The translations under genes were made by a program, and so were the position numbers. Positions 26,895-35,033 of a DNA stretch of 64,000 nucleotides are shown in pieces. Source of the DNA: Spirochaeta africana DSM 8902. Lineage in GTDB: Bacteria; Spirochaetota; Spirochaetia; DSM-27196; DSM-8902. The notes under the pieces are model-generated. The model made no database searches. It was not told the DNA's origin and worked only from the letters and a program-made list of their open reading frames with translations. The stretch lies in contig NC_017098.1 of NCBI RefSeq assembly GCF_000242595.2, forward strand, positions 2,046,001 through 2,110,000, written 5' to 3'. The stretch's first letter is position 1. Each line of letters opens with the position of its first letter.

Positions 26895-27968
26895 GTGGCC
26901 AAGACAGGTTTATTTCAAAAACAGGATGTGATGCGGCGGGTCGTATATTCGCTGATTCCCATCTTTATTTTCTCGATCCTCATGTACGGCTGGCGCGTCC
27001 TGACCATCACCACGGTAGTTTTTGTATTCGGCATACTCTCGGAATACATTATGGAACGCGGTCGCAAGAAAAAGGTCAGCGAGGCAGTGCTGGTAACCTG
27101 CGCCCTGTTCGCCCTGTCCCTGCCGCCGATGGTGCCACTGTGGATTGCCGCGGTAGGTATTGTATTCGCCGTGATTATCGGCAAAGAGGTGTTTGGCGGA
27201 TTCGGGCGCAACATCTTTAATCCCGCGATTACCGGCCGGCTGTTCGTGTACATCTCGTTCCCGCTCGCCTTGCAGCAGACCTGGATGGCCCCAGGCTGGT
27301 TCGGCACCGGCGGGGCATACATGGTAGACGGGGTATCCGGCCCCACCCCGCTGCAGCATGTCTATGGAGGGGCGTATGCAGCCCTGGAAGGCCTGCGCGG
27401 CTGGGTGGCACCCTCGGCGATCGCAGCCGGCGAGGCCCCGGGGCTGCTGAATCTGCTCACCGGCATCCGACCCGGTTCACTGGGTGAAGGCCCGGTTATC
27501 CTGATTGTGCTGGCCGCTGTGTACCTGATTGTTACCAAGACCGCCAACTGGAAGCTTATTGTAGCGACCTTCGCTGGCGCCACGGTAACCGCGGCCGGGT
27601 TCTTTCTTGGCGGACTGATTCCAGGACTGAGCCCTGCCAGCACCAGCTTTCTGGACTTCCTGCTGTATGTTGCCATGTACCTGATGTCCGGCTCCATCCT
27701 GTTCGTAACGGTATTCATGGCGACCGACCCCATATCCGGTCCCAACAAGCCGGGTGCGCAATGGGTCTACGGTTTCATGATCGGGGCAGTGTCGATGACG
27801 GTTCGCACCTTCTCCGGATTTCCGGAAGGCACCAGTTTCGGGGTGATGTTCGCCAACACCTTCTCACCGCTGCTGGATGAATGGTTTCCGAAACCGAAGA
27901 AGAAAGCAAAGAAAAAAGCGGCGCCAGCCAAAGCCAAACCGGCTGCCGCACAGGGGGCAGCAACATGA
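26895..27968 (+). CDS. nqrB: Na+-translocating NADH:quinone oxidoreductase subunit B
   Basis: The protein is 357 aa from GTG 26895, with TAGGAGG upstream. It is a multi-spanning membrane protein of the NqrB/RnfD family, with GGFGRNIFNPAITGRLFVY, an extracytoplasmic loop, and the late conserved SMTVRTFSGFPEGTSFGVMFAN. The flavinylation site reads DGVSGPTPLQ, where the family consensus is SGAT or TGAT with FMN on the Thr. It is shorter than Vibrio NqrB (about 410 aa) at the N-terminus, closer to RnfD in length. The last about 25 residues are a Lys/Ala/Pro-rich tail. NqrF in the same operon decides the NQR over the RNF label. Confidence 0.88.
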   Translation: MAKTGLFQKQDVMRRVVYSLIPIFIFSILMYGWRVLTITTVVFVFGILSEYIMERGRKKKVSEAVLVTCALFALSLPPMVPLWIAAVGIVFAVIIGKEVFGGFGRNIFNPAITGRLFVYISFPLALQQTWMAPGWFGTGGAYMVDGVSGPTPLQHVYGGAYAALEGLRGWVAPSAIAAGEAPGLLNLLTGIRPGSLGEGPVILIVLAAVYLIVTKTANWKLIVATFAGATVTAAGFFLGGLIPGLSPASTSFLDFLLYVAMYLMSGSILFVTVFMATDPISGPNKPGAQWVYGFMIGAVSMTVRTFSGFPEGTSFGVMFANTFSPLLDEWFPKPKKKAKKKAAPAKAKPAAAQGAAT

Positions 27969-28561
27969 ACAAACAGAGCGTACTCTACACGGTAGTGTTC
28001 ACCTTTCTGGTCAGCTTTGTGTTTGTAACCCTGCTGGCATTCAGCAACGAAGCTACCCGCGAGCAGGTCGAGCTGAACAATCAGCTGGCGCGCAGTCGCG
28101 CGGTTCTGAATGCACTCGGCATCGAGTTTGCGTCGGAATCAGAGCTGTTATCGCGATTCGAGGATCTGGCCTATGACGAGGATTCCGGACTGTTTACCAC
28201 CGAGGCAGACGGACAGACCCTGCATGCCTTCGAGTTCAGCGGTTCCGGACTCTGGGGCCCGATCCGCGGGGTAATCGCGGTTACCGCCAATCTGGAAAAG
28301 ATTGTCGGGCTGGAGATCGTTGAACACAATGAAACCCCGGGGCTGGGCGGCCGCATCGAGGAGTCTGGCTACAAACAGCAGTTCCGCGGTCTGATCATCC
28401 CGGATGATAAAACCTTTACCCTGAACCCTGCCGGCGACTCCGACAAGGACTCCGGTCAGGTAGATTCGGTCACTGGAGCCACCCGTACCAGCGAGGCCAT
28501 GGCCGGGATCATCAACACAGAGATTCGACGTTTGAGTGAGCTGTTGGGAGGTCAATCATGA
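27965..28561 (+). CDS. nqrC: Na+-translocating NADH:quinone oxidoreductase subunit C
   Basis: The protein is 198 aa from ATG 27965, overlapping the nqrB stop (ATGA); an upstream in-frame start lies inside nqrB and is rejected. It has one N-terminal membrane span (VVFTFLVSFVFVTLLAF), then a periplasmic FMN-binding domain with HNETPGLGGRIEE and the covalent-FMN motif DSVTGATRTSEAM (FMN on the Thr of TGAT). It is shorter than Vibrio NqrC and near RnfG in size. Confidence 0.9.
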   Translation: MNKQSVLYTVVFTFLVSFVFVTLLAFSNEATREQVELNNQLARSRAVLNALGIEFASESELLSRFEDLAYDEDSGLFTTEADGQTLHAFEFSGSGLWGPIRGVIAVTANLEKIVGLEIVEHNETPGLGGRIEESGYKQQFRGLIIPDDKTFTLNPAGDSDKDSGQVDSVTGATRTSEAMAGIINTEIRRLSELLGGQS

Positions 28562-29181
28562 GCCAATCGGGCCAAATACTGAAGGAAAATGTATGGGACA
28601 ACAACCCGATTCTGATCCAGATTCTGGGTATCTGTTCCACCCTGGCAGTTACCAATCTGCTGGTTAATACATTTATTATGACGATCGGGGTAATCTTCGT
28701 TACCGCCTTTACCAACCTTACGGTATCGCTGCTGAAAAGCCTGTTTCCCCGCAAGGTCCGGATGATTGTTCAGACCCTGATCATCGCGTTCTATGTAATC
28801 ATCGTCGACATCCTGCTGCGGGCATACATGCCGGAGATTCACACCGCACTGGGACCGTACGTCGGGCTTATCATCACTAACTGTATTATTATGGGCCGAG
28901 CCGAGGCTTTTGCCCAGTCAAACCCGCCATTGATCTCATTCTGGGACGGTGTTACCTCGGGCCTGGGGTATATGGCGGTCCTGATGCTGATCGCCTTTGT
29001 CCGCGAGCTGCTGGGATTTGGCAGCCTGTTCGGTGTGCAGGTACTGCCCGGCTGGTTTACTCCCTGGACGATAATGGTAATGCCGCCAAGCGCGTTCTTC
29101 GCCGTTGGCCTGCTGCTGTGGGGCGTGAAAAGCATTATGCTGCGCAATGAACATCCATCACCGCAAGGAGCGAAAAAATGA
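28558..29181 (+). CDS. nqrD: Na+-translocating NADH:quinone oxidoreductase subunit D
   Basis: The protein is 207 aa with about six membrane helices, starting in an ATGA overlap with nqrC. Conserved NqrD/RnfE motifs are NPILIQILGICSTLAVT and LIITNCIIMGRAEAFA. The two Cys in these inverted-repeat motifs are the ones that, with those of NqrE, hold the intramembrane iron centre in the known NQR and RNF structures. An FWDGVTSGLGY motif follows. Confidence 0.93.
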   Translation: MSQSGQILKENVWDNNPILIQILGICSTLAVTNLLVNTFIMTIGVIFVTAFTNLTVSLLKSLFPRKVRMIVQTLIIAFYVIIVDILLRAYMPEIHTALGPYVGLIITNCIIMGRAEAFAQSNPPLISFWDGVTSGLGYMAVLMLIAFVRELLGFGSLFGVQVLPGWFTPWTIMVMPPSAFFAVGLLLWGVKSIMLRNEHPSPQGAKK

Positions 29182-29771
29182 GTCCTGATATTCCATTGAT
29201 TTCACTGCTGTTTGCTTCCATCCTGACCAGCAACATCCTGCTGGCAAACTTCCTGGGGATGTGTTCGTTTATCTCGATCAGCAAGGACATGACCTCGTCG
29301 AACGGGCTTGGCATGGCGGTTACCCTGGTACTCACCATTACCGCCGGGATCAACTGGCTGATTCTGGAGTACGTACTGCTGCCGCTGGATCTGATCTATC
29401 TGCGCTTCATCATATTCATTATTGTTATTGCAGCAATCGTCCAGATGCTGGAGATGATCATCGACCGCATCTCACCGGCGCTCTATATGAACCTGGGGAT
29501 CTTTCTGCCGCTGATTACGGTAAACTGTGCAATCCTGGGGGTATCGCTGTTCATCGAAATCCGCCGCTACACCCTGGTGCAGTCGGTGATCTACGGCTTC
29601 GGCTCAGGTCTGGGCTGGTGGCTCGCGATCATGCTGTTGGCAGCCATCCGGAAAAAGACCGAGAAAGCCCCGGTACCGCCGGGTCTGCAGGGACCAGGGA
29701 TCACCATGATCGTCATCGGGTTGATGGCTATGGCCTTCATCGGCTTTTCCGGCATGCTGAGCGTACAGTAG
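29178..29771 (+). CDS. nqrE: Na+-translocating NADH:quinone oxidoreductase subunit E
   Basis: The protein is 197 aa with six predicted helices, starting in an ATGA overlap with nqrD. It carries the pseudo-symmetric partner motifs NILLANFLGMCSFISIS and LITVNCAILGVSLF with both iron-centre Cys, and YGFGSGLGWWLAI. It pairs with NqrD in the membrane core that couples electron flow to Na+ movement. Confidence 0.93.
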   Translation: MSPDIPLISLLFASILTSNILLANFLGMCSFISISKDMTSSNGLGMAVTLVLTITAGINWLILEYVLLPLDLIYLRFIIFIIVIAAIVQMLEMIIDRISPALYMNLGIFLPLITVNCAILGVSLFIEIRRYTLVQSVIYGFGSGLGWWLAIMLLAAIRKKTEKAPVPPGLQGPGITMIVIGLMAMAFIGFSGMLSVQ

Positions 29772-29799
29772 GCGTCGGCCTTACTATAAAGGAGTTGAT

Positions 29800-30924
29800 A
29801 TGAATCCTGTGTTTTTTGTAGCACCCGTGTCGATAGCCGGCATCAGCGCCCTGCTGGCGCTGCTGATCTCGGCCACCGACAAGATTGTCAACAACTACGG
29901 TGATGTGGTTATTGATATAAACCAGGGCAAGAAGGAGCTTGAGGTCAAGGGCGGCGCTGCATTGATGGGCACCCTGGCCGAATCGGGTATCTTTGTACCC
30001 TCGGCCTGCGGCGGTCGCGGCAGCTGCGGTGCCTGTAAGGTCGTCGTAAAGAGTGATGTCGGTCCGGTTCTGCCGACCGAGGCCCCCTATCTTACCAAAG
30101 AAGAGATCGAACAGGGGGTTCGCCTGTCCTGCCAGATCAAGCTCAAAGCGGATATCGGTATCGAGATCCCCGACGCCCTGTTCAACATCAAGAAGTTGCG
30201 CGGTACCATAAAGAAGATCACCGACCTGACCCATGACATAAAAGAGGTACTGGTCGAGCTGCCAGAGGGCGAATCCGTCGATTACGTTCCCGGGCAGTAC
30301 ATGCAGCTGGAGGTTCCCGGTTATGACAAGATCAAGGAACCTACCATGCGGGCTTACTCGCTGTCCTCTACCCCCTCGGACAAGGGGCACGTCGAGTTTC
30401 TGATACGTCTGGTACCCGGCGGCATTGTAACCACCTACGTCCATGAACACCTGAAAGAAGGTGAAAAGCTGAATGTAGTCGGGCCTTTCGGTGATTTCTA
30501 TGTGCAGGATAACGATTCGCCAATGATCTGTGTTGCCGGCGGATCGGGAATGGCACCATTCAAATCGATATTCAATCACATGATCGAAACCGGCGAGATT
30601 GAAACCCGCGATGTCTGGTACTTCTTTGGCGCCCGGGCAGTACGGGATATGTTCTATCTTGACTGGCTGCGGGAACTGGACAAGAAGTACGAGCACTTCC
30701 ATTTTATAGCGGCATTGAGTGAACCCCTGCCCGAGGATCACTGGGAGGGCGAGACCGGGCTGATTACCGATGTCCTTGCCAAGTACCTGGAGACCATTAT
30801 TCCGGATGAGCAGAGCAAGGAGGGCTACCTCTGCGGCAGCCCAGGTATGCTTGACGCCTGTATGGCTGTTATGAGAAAATACAAAATGCAGGAAGAAAAG
30901 ATCTATTTTGATAAGTTCGCCTGA
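29800..30924 (+). CDS. nqrF: Na+-translocating NADH:quinone oxidoreductase subunit F
   Basis: The protein is 374 aa from ATG 29800, with AAAGGAG upstream. It has an N-terminal membrane helix (VAPVSIAGISALLALLIS), a 2Fe-2S ferredoxin domain with CGGRGSCGAC and the fourth Cys in RLSCQIK, then a ferredoxin-NADP reductase-like FAD domain (MRAYSLSSTPS) and NADH-binding domain (CVAGGSGMAPF, then YLCGSPGML). It is the NADH entry point of NQR and has no counterpart in RNF, where RnfB and RnfC do this job. No nqrA is present in the cluster or elsewhere in the window. Confidence 0.95.
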   Translation: MNPVFFVAPVSIAGISALLALLISATDKIVNNYGDVVIDINQGKKELEVKGGAALMGTLAESGIFVPSACGGRGSCGACKVVVKSDVGPVLPTEAPYLTKEEIEQGVRLSCQIKLKADIGIEIPDALFNIKKLRGTIKKITDLTHDIKEVLVELPEGESVDYVPGQYMQLEVPGYDKIKEPTMRAYSLSSTPSDKGHVEFLIRLVPGGIVTTYVHEHLKEGEKLNVVGPFGDFYVQDNDSPMICVAGGSGMAPFKSIFNHMIETGEIETRDVWYFFGARAVRDMFYLDWLRELDKKYEHFHFIAALSEPLPEDHWEGETGLITDVLAKYLETIIPDEQSKEGYLCGSPGMLDACMAVMRKYKMQEEKIYFDKFA

Positions 30925-30940
30925 CAATGAGGTATGAAGA

Positions 30941-31405
30941 ATGAAAATGACCCCTGAATTCACCAAAGCCCAAGCAAACATGCAGCCGGGAGTTATCACC
31001 TCCACCGGCTTCCTGGGCGATGACCGCCGCAATCTGGCCGATATTATCGAGGCTGATCGCGAAACCATGACCAAGCTTGGCATTGAGTTCGAGATTGCGG
31101 CAGCCCGGATGCGTCACCTGATGGAGGAAGGTCGCAAAGGCCTGGGAGAGCCGGTTACGGTGGATGGCACCTGGCTGGTTCGCACCGATGAGGCGCGAGG
31201 TTTCCTGGCCTCCCCCTTTGAAGACGGGATTTTTCGCAAGGTGAATGTTGAGGTATGGGCCCCCGGCGAAACCGAGGATTCCGGCAACAAGATTATCTAC
31301 ACCGAGCTTTCACTACATCTGTTTGAGCGCTATCATTTCATGCAGGGCAAGGGCTCGCCATTCCGACTCGAACCGGATGACCTGCGAGATGTGCTGCGAC
31401 TGTGA
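30941..31405 (+). CDS. Conserved-looking protein of unknown function downstream of nqrF
   Basis: The protein is 154 aa, 16 bases after nqrF and presumably in its operon; a GAGG lies upstream. It has no signal peptide or membrane span. The sequence is mixed alpha/beta: an acidic helical N-terminal half (DDRRNLADIIEADRETMTKLG, IAAARMRHLMEEGRKGLG), then EVWAPGETED and a C-terminal helix. I recognise no family. Linkage to nqr suggests an assembly or cofactor role, which is only an inference from position. Confidence 0.75.
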   Translation: MKMTPEFTKAQANMQPGVITSTGFLGDDRRNLADIIEADRETMTKLGIEFEIAAARMRHLMEEGRKGLGEPVTVDGTWLVRTDEARGFLASPFEDGIFRKVNVEVWAPGETEDSGNKIIYTELSLHLFERYHFMQGKGSPFRLEPDDLRDVLRL

Positions 31406-31442
31406 TCAGCCGGCTACAGACATCGGCACGAACCAGTGAACG

Positions 31443-31474
31443 AAGGCAGTTTCCCGTCCGGGAGCTGCCTTTTT
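31443..31474 (+). terminator. Rho-independent terminator of the nqr operon
   Basis: AAGGCAG and the following TTCCCG pair with CGGGAG and CTGCCTT around a short TC loop, followed by a run of T (31469-31474). It lies 38 bases after the stop of the 154-aa gene. Confidence 0.75.
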
Positions 31475-31477
31475 CAT

Positions 31478-31512
31478 TTGATTTTCCCGGGAGACAACCT
31501 ATACTATGAATA
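31478..31512 (+). promoter_or_regulatory. Promoter abutting the REC-GGDEF-EAL gene (leaderless arrangement)
   Basis: TTGATT (31478-31483), 16 bases, then TATACT (31500-31505). The expected transcript start is the A of ATG 31512, which selects that codon over ATG 31506. No ribosome site lies at usable spacing. Confidence 0.6.
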
Positions 31513-33596
31513 TGTTACGCCAACTTTCCAGCAGCATCGATACCAAAGCTCGTCTCATGATTGTCGAAGACGAGAAGATCATCGCGCTTGACCTGCAGCG
31601 CCGGCTGGAAAAATACGGGTATGAGGTTACCGGGCTTTCGAACGACGGCAGTGAAGCCGTTACCATGGCCGAAAAGGATCAGCCGGATCTGATCCTGATG
31701 GACATCATGCTCAATGGTGAGACTGACGGGGTACAGGCGGCAACCCGTATCTTTCATGACTATCAGATACCGATTATCTTCTTGACCGCCTATGCAGACC
31801 AGCGCACCCTGGAGCGCGCCAAGGAAGCCCAGCCATTCGGATACGTGCTCAAGCCCTTCAAGGAACGCGAGCTGTACAGCACCATAGACATCGCCTTGTA
31901 TAAAAGCGGGGTCGACAAGGCGCTGAAAAAGCATGACCGCTGGCTGAGCGCGGTGCTGCATAATATCGGTGATGGCATTATTGCCACCAGATCCGATGGT
32001 TCGGTGGAGTATATGAATCCCACGGCCGAACGCATGACCGGTTGGCAGTTCAATGAAAATGCCAAAAGTACAGTTCGCCTTACCGACATCCTGCCCCTGC
32101 ATGATTCCCAGACTCATCTGAATGTTCCTATACCGGAGCCTGATTCGATCCCGGTCGACAGCCCGGTTTTCTTTGAGAACCTGCTGCTGATTAACAAGGC
32201 CGGCGCCCACATCCACATCGAGGGCTCCTTCGCCGGTATCTATGATGAAAGCAAGGTGTGCGAAGGCCTGGTGGTGGCATTCCAGGATGTCACCACCATC
32301 AAGACCATGTCCGACACCATCATGTATCAGGCCAGCCACGACAGCCTGACCGGATTGATCAACCGGGACGAGTTTTTTGCGCAGCTCAAACGCACCATAA
32401 GCGAGCACAACGGCAACACCCCGGATCACCTGCTGTATCTGGATATCGATCAGTTCAAGGTAGTAAACGATCTCTGCGGGCATCTGGCAGGCGATGAACT
32501 GCTGCGCCGAATCTCCAAGGACATCCGTGCCCATTTACCTCCCGGCAGTGCCTTCGCCCGCCTGGGCGGGGATGAGTTCGGCATACTGGTCCAGAATCTC
32601 CCCAACGACGAACTCTCGGGATTTTGCGAACAGATGCTGTCGCTGGTACAGCGGAATTTTACCTGGAAGCACAACGTGATCAGCATCTCGGTCAGCATCG
32701 GGGTGGTAACCCTGGATCAGGCAACCCTTGATCCCTATGCCGTGCTGGCTGCTGCCGATGATGCTACCTATCTGGCCAAGGAATCCGGAGGCAACACCTA
32801 CCGCTTCTACCGCACCGCCGATTTTTCTTTTCTGAAACGACGCGGCGAGATGCAGTGGGTGGCCCGGCTGACCAAATCTCTGGAGAACGACCGGTTTGTG
32901 CTGTTCGAGCAGCCAATCGTACACCTTTCGGACAGCAGTATTGCCAAGCGCGAAATCCTGCTGCGGCTGCGTGATGATGAGGATGAGCTGATCAGCCCCC
33001 AGGTATTCATTCCGGCCGCCGAACGCTACAACCTGATGCCAGCCATAGACCGCTGGGTAATCCGCAACACCTTTCGCTTTATTGCCGAAAGCGAATCGAC
33101 CATCAAGTACTCCATTAACCTTTCCGGGGCCTCGATTGCCGACGAGAATCTGAGCGGGTATGTGACCGCACAGCTCGAGGAGCATGCGATCAATCCCGAG
33201 CAGATCTGCTTCGAGATTACCGAGACTACTGCAATAGAAAACCTGTCACGGGCTATTGACTTCATAACCCGGATGCGTGATCTGGGCGCAACCTTTGCGC
33301 TGGACGATTTTGGCAGCGGCTTTTCCAGCTTTACCTACCTGCGCAATCTGCCGGTACAGTACCTGAAGCTGGACGGCTCTTACGTGAAGGATATTCTGTC
33401 TGACAAGGTCAGCATGCAGATGGTCGATTCGATCAATGACATCGGTCATGTGCTGGGAATGCAGACCATTGCCGAGTATGTACGATCAGCCGAGCTGATG
33501 CGGGCACTGCGCGAGATGGGCGTGGATATGGGTCAGGGCTACGAAATACAGAAGCCTGCCCCGCTGGCCGACAGTATTGCGATAGATCGCCGGTAA
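31512..33596 (+). CDS. Response regulator with PAS, GGDEF and EAL domains
   Basis: The protein is 694 aa from ATG 31512 (696 if ATG 31506 is used). Domains in order: receiver (IVEDE acidic pair, phospho-Asp in LILMDIMLNG, Lys in GYVLKPFKERE; about 15-130), PAS (about 140-265, NIGDGIIATRSDGSVEYMNPTAERM), GGDEF (LGGDEFGIL intact; DxD at LDIDQFK), and EAL (about 445-690). In the EAL domain the signature is REILLRL instead of EAL, but the catalytic Glu, the Asn of YSINLSG, the Glu of FEITET, the DDFGSG pair, the Lys of LKLDGS and the Glu of TIAEYV remain. It should make and/or degrade cyclic di-GMP in response to phosphorelay and a PAS ligand. Confidence 0.9.
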   Translation: MLRQLSSSIDTKARLMIVEDEKIIALDLQRRLEKYGYEVTGLSNDGSEAVTMAEKDQPDLILMDIMLNGETDGVQAATRIFHDYQIPIIFLTAYADQRTLERAKEAQPFGYVLKPFKERELYSTIDIALYKSGVDKALKKHDRWLSAVLHNIGDGIIATRSDGSVEYMNPTAERMTGWQFNENAKSTVRLTDILPLHDSQTHLNVPIPEPDSIPVDSPVFFENLLLINKAGAHIHIEGSFAGIYDESKVCEGLVVAFQDVTTIKTMSDTIMYQASHDSLTGLINRDEFFAQLKRTISEHNGNTPDHLLYLDIDQFKVVNDLCGHLAGDELLRRISKDIRAHLPPGSAFARLGGDEFGILVQNLPNDELSGFCEQMLSLVQRNFTWKHNVISISVSIGVVTLDQATLDPYAVLAAADDATYLAKESGGNTYRFYRTADFSFLKRRGEMQWVARLTKSLENDRFVLFEQPIVHLSDSSIAKREILLRLRDDEDELISPQVFIPAAERYNLMPAIDRWVIRNTFRFIAESESTIKYSINLSGASIADENLSGYVTAQLEEHAINPEQICFEITETTAIENLSRAIDFITRMRDLGATFALDDFGSGFSSFTYLRNLPVQYLKLDGSYVKDILSDKVSMQMVDSINDIGHVLGMQTIAEYVRSAELMRALREMGVDMGQGYEIQKPAPLADSIAIDRR

Positions 33597-33633
33597 CTGC
33601 GTCGCCGGGTTCCTGCATTACCTCAGCGTGCGT

Positions 33634-33656
33634 ACCGCCTGCTGACCGGAGGCGGT
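33634..33656. terminator. Possible bidirectional hairpin between convergent genes
   Basis: ACCGCCT (33634-33640) and AGGCGGT (33650-33656) form a perfect 7-bp stem with a 9-base loop, exactly between the stops of the response-regulator gene and fumC. There is no clear T run, so termination is only likely from position. Confidence 0.35.
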
Positions 33657-35033
33657 TCAGGAAAACGGCGGCAGCATCGTCAGCGGATCCAGCAGCCGGT
33701 CACATTCGGCAGCAGAAAACCCCTCGTCGGTCATCAGTACATCACGCAGTGAACGCCGCTCACGCTGAGCCTGCAGTGCAATCCTGGCAGCACGATCATA
33801 CCCGATATCATCGGCAACCCGGGTAATCAGTGCCAGACTGCGCTCAACCTGCTCCCGGCAGATCTGTGGATTGGCGGTTATCCCCTCGATACAGCGACGG
33901 CGCAGTCCGTCGCAGGCATTCTTCAGCAGCCGCATGCTTTCCAGGGTCTCCCAGGCTATCAGCGGGAACATGATATTCAGCTCCAGAGGCCCCTGAGCGG
34001 CTGCCTGGGCGACTACGGCTACCTTTCCCTGTACATGGACCGCCAGCTGCTGTACCGCCTCCGGGATAACCGGATTGATCTTGCCTGGCATAATGGATGA
34101 ACCGGGCTGTAGCTCCGGGAGGTTGATCTCCCCCAGCCCGCCATTCGGGCCGCTGGACATCAGCCGGAGATCGATACACCATCGCTGCAAGGTCGCGGTA
34201 AGCAGCTGCAAGGCACCCATCAGCTGCACCTGCGGCAGACGGCTGTTCATCTCGGCAGACGGCACTGCCGCCGGCTGGATCTCATAGCCGATTGATTCCG
34301 AAACAAAACGGCAGGCCGCCGCCGCGAACTGCGGGTGGGTATTCAGCCCGGTGCCGGCGGCGGTGCCGCCCAGCGCGACCACACGCAGACTGTCGATACT
34401 GCCGCGAACGGCTGCGGTGCCCTCGGCAAGCTGTGCGGCAACTGCTGCAAAGGCATCCCCCAGCCGTACCGGCACGGCATCCTGCAGATGGGTACGCCCG
34501 AGCTTGACGATATCGGCAAACTCCTGCCCCTTGCTGCGCAGTGCCGCCGCCAGGGCATCCACCGAACTGCACAGCGGCTCGAGGAGCTCCAGACAGGCAA
34601 GGTTGATGGCTGTCGGGATAACATCGTTGGAGCTCTGCCCCATATTTACATGATCATTGGGATGCAGCCGGGAACCAAGTCGATGTGCTGCCAGCCTGGC
34701 GATTACCTCGTTGGCATTCATATTCCATGAGGTGCCGGACCCGGTCTGAAAAACCTCTACCGGAAAGGCATCGCCAAGCTCTCCCTGCCAGATCTGCAGC
34801 GCTGTCTCGCGTACCGCCCTGGCAGCATCAGGGTCAAGCCGCCCCAGCTCGGCGTTAGCGTTGGCAGCGGCGGCCTTGACCAGTCCAACCGACCGACGCA
34901 GTGCAGCCGGCATCGGGTAGCCGGAAAAGGTAAAATTATCGACTGCCCGCTGGGTCTGTGCCCCCCAGGCCGCATCTGCCGGCAGGACTACCTCGCCCAG
35001 TGAGTCACGCTCGGTTCGTTTGTCAGGTGCCAT
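33657..35033 (-). CDS. fumC: Fumarate hydratase, class II
   Basis: Interconverts fumarate and malate. The protein is 458 aa from ATG 35033 (MAPDKRTERDSLGEV, the family start); a longer in-frame start at 35081 adds a non-homologous stretch lying inside the upstream gene. Signatures: TGSGTSWNMNANEV, NMGQSSNDVIPTA, GRTHLQDAVPV and GSSIMPGKINPVIPE. The His in GRTHLQ and the PGK in the signature favour fumarase over aspartase. The start lies 11 bases inside the 3' end of the GGDEF-EAL gene, so the two are coupled, which is an odd pairing of metabolism with signalling. Confidence 0.9.
   Translation of the reverse strand: MAPDKRTERDSLGEVVLPADAAWGAQTQRAVDNFTFSGYPMPAALRRSVGLVKAAAANANAELGRLDPDAARAVRETALQIWQGELGDAFPVEVFQTGSGTSWNMNANEVIARLAAHRLGSRLHPNDHVNMGQSSNDVIPTAINLACLELLEPLCSSVDALAAALRSKGQEFADIVKLGRTHLQDAVPVRLGDAFAAVAAQLAEGTAAVRGSIDSLRVVALGGTAAGTGLNTHPQFAAAACRFVSESIGYEIQPAAVPSAEMNSRLPQVQLMGALQLLTATLQRWCIDLRLMSSGPNGGLGEINLPELQPGSSIMPGKINPVIPEAVQQLAVHVQGKVAVVAQAAAQGPLELNIMFPLIAWETLESMRLLKNACDGLRRRCIEGITANPQICREQVERSLALITRVADDIGYDRAARIALQAQRERRSLRDVLMTDEGFSAAECDRLLDPLTMLPPFS

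Noticed and set aside
26895-29771. RNF complex instead of NQR
   Set aside because: NqrF-type ferredoxin-FAD-NADH protein ends the operon, and no rnfB or rnfC is present.
29737-31083. 448-aa minus-strand open frame opposite nqrF
   Set aside because: Overlaps nqrF and the 154-aa gene completely; no recognisable protein signal.
33657-35033. Aspartate ammonia-lyase
   Set aside because: GRTHLQ and GSSIMPGK match fumarase; aspartases usually show GRTQLQ and PAK.
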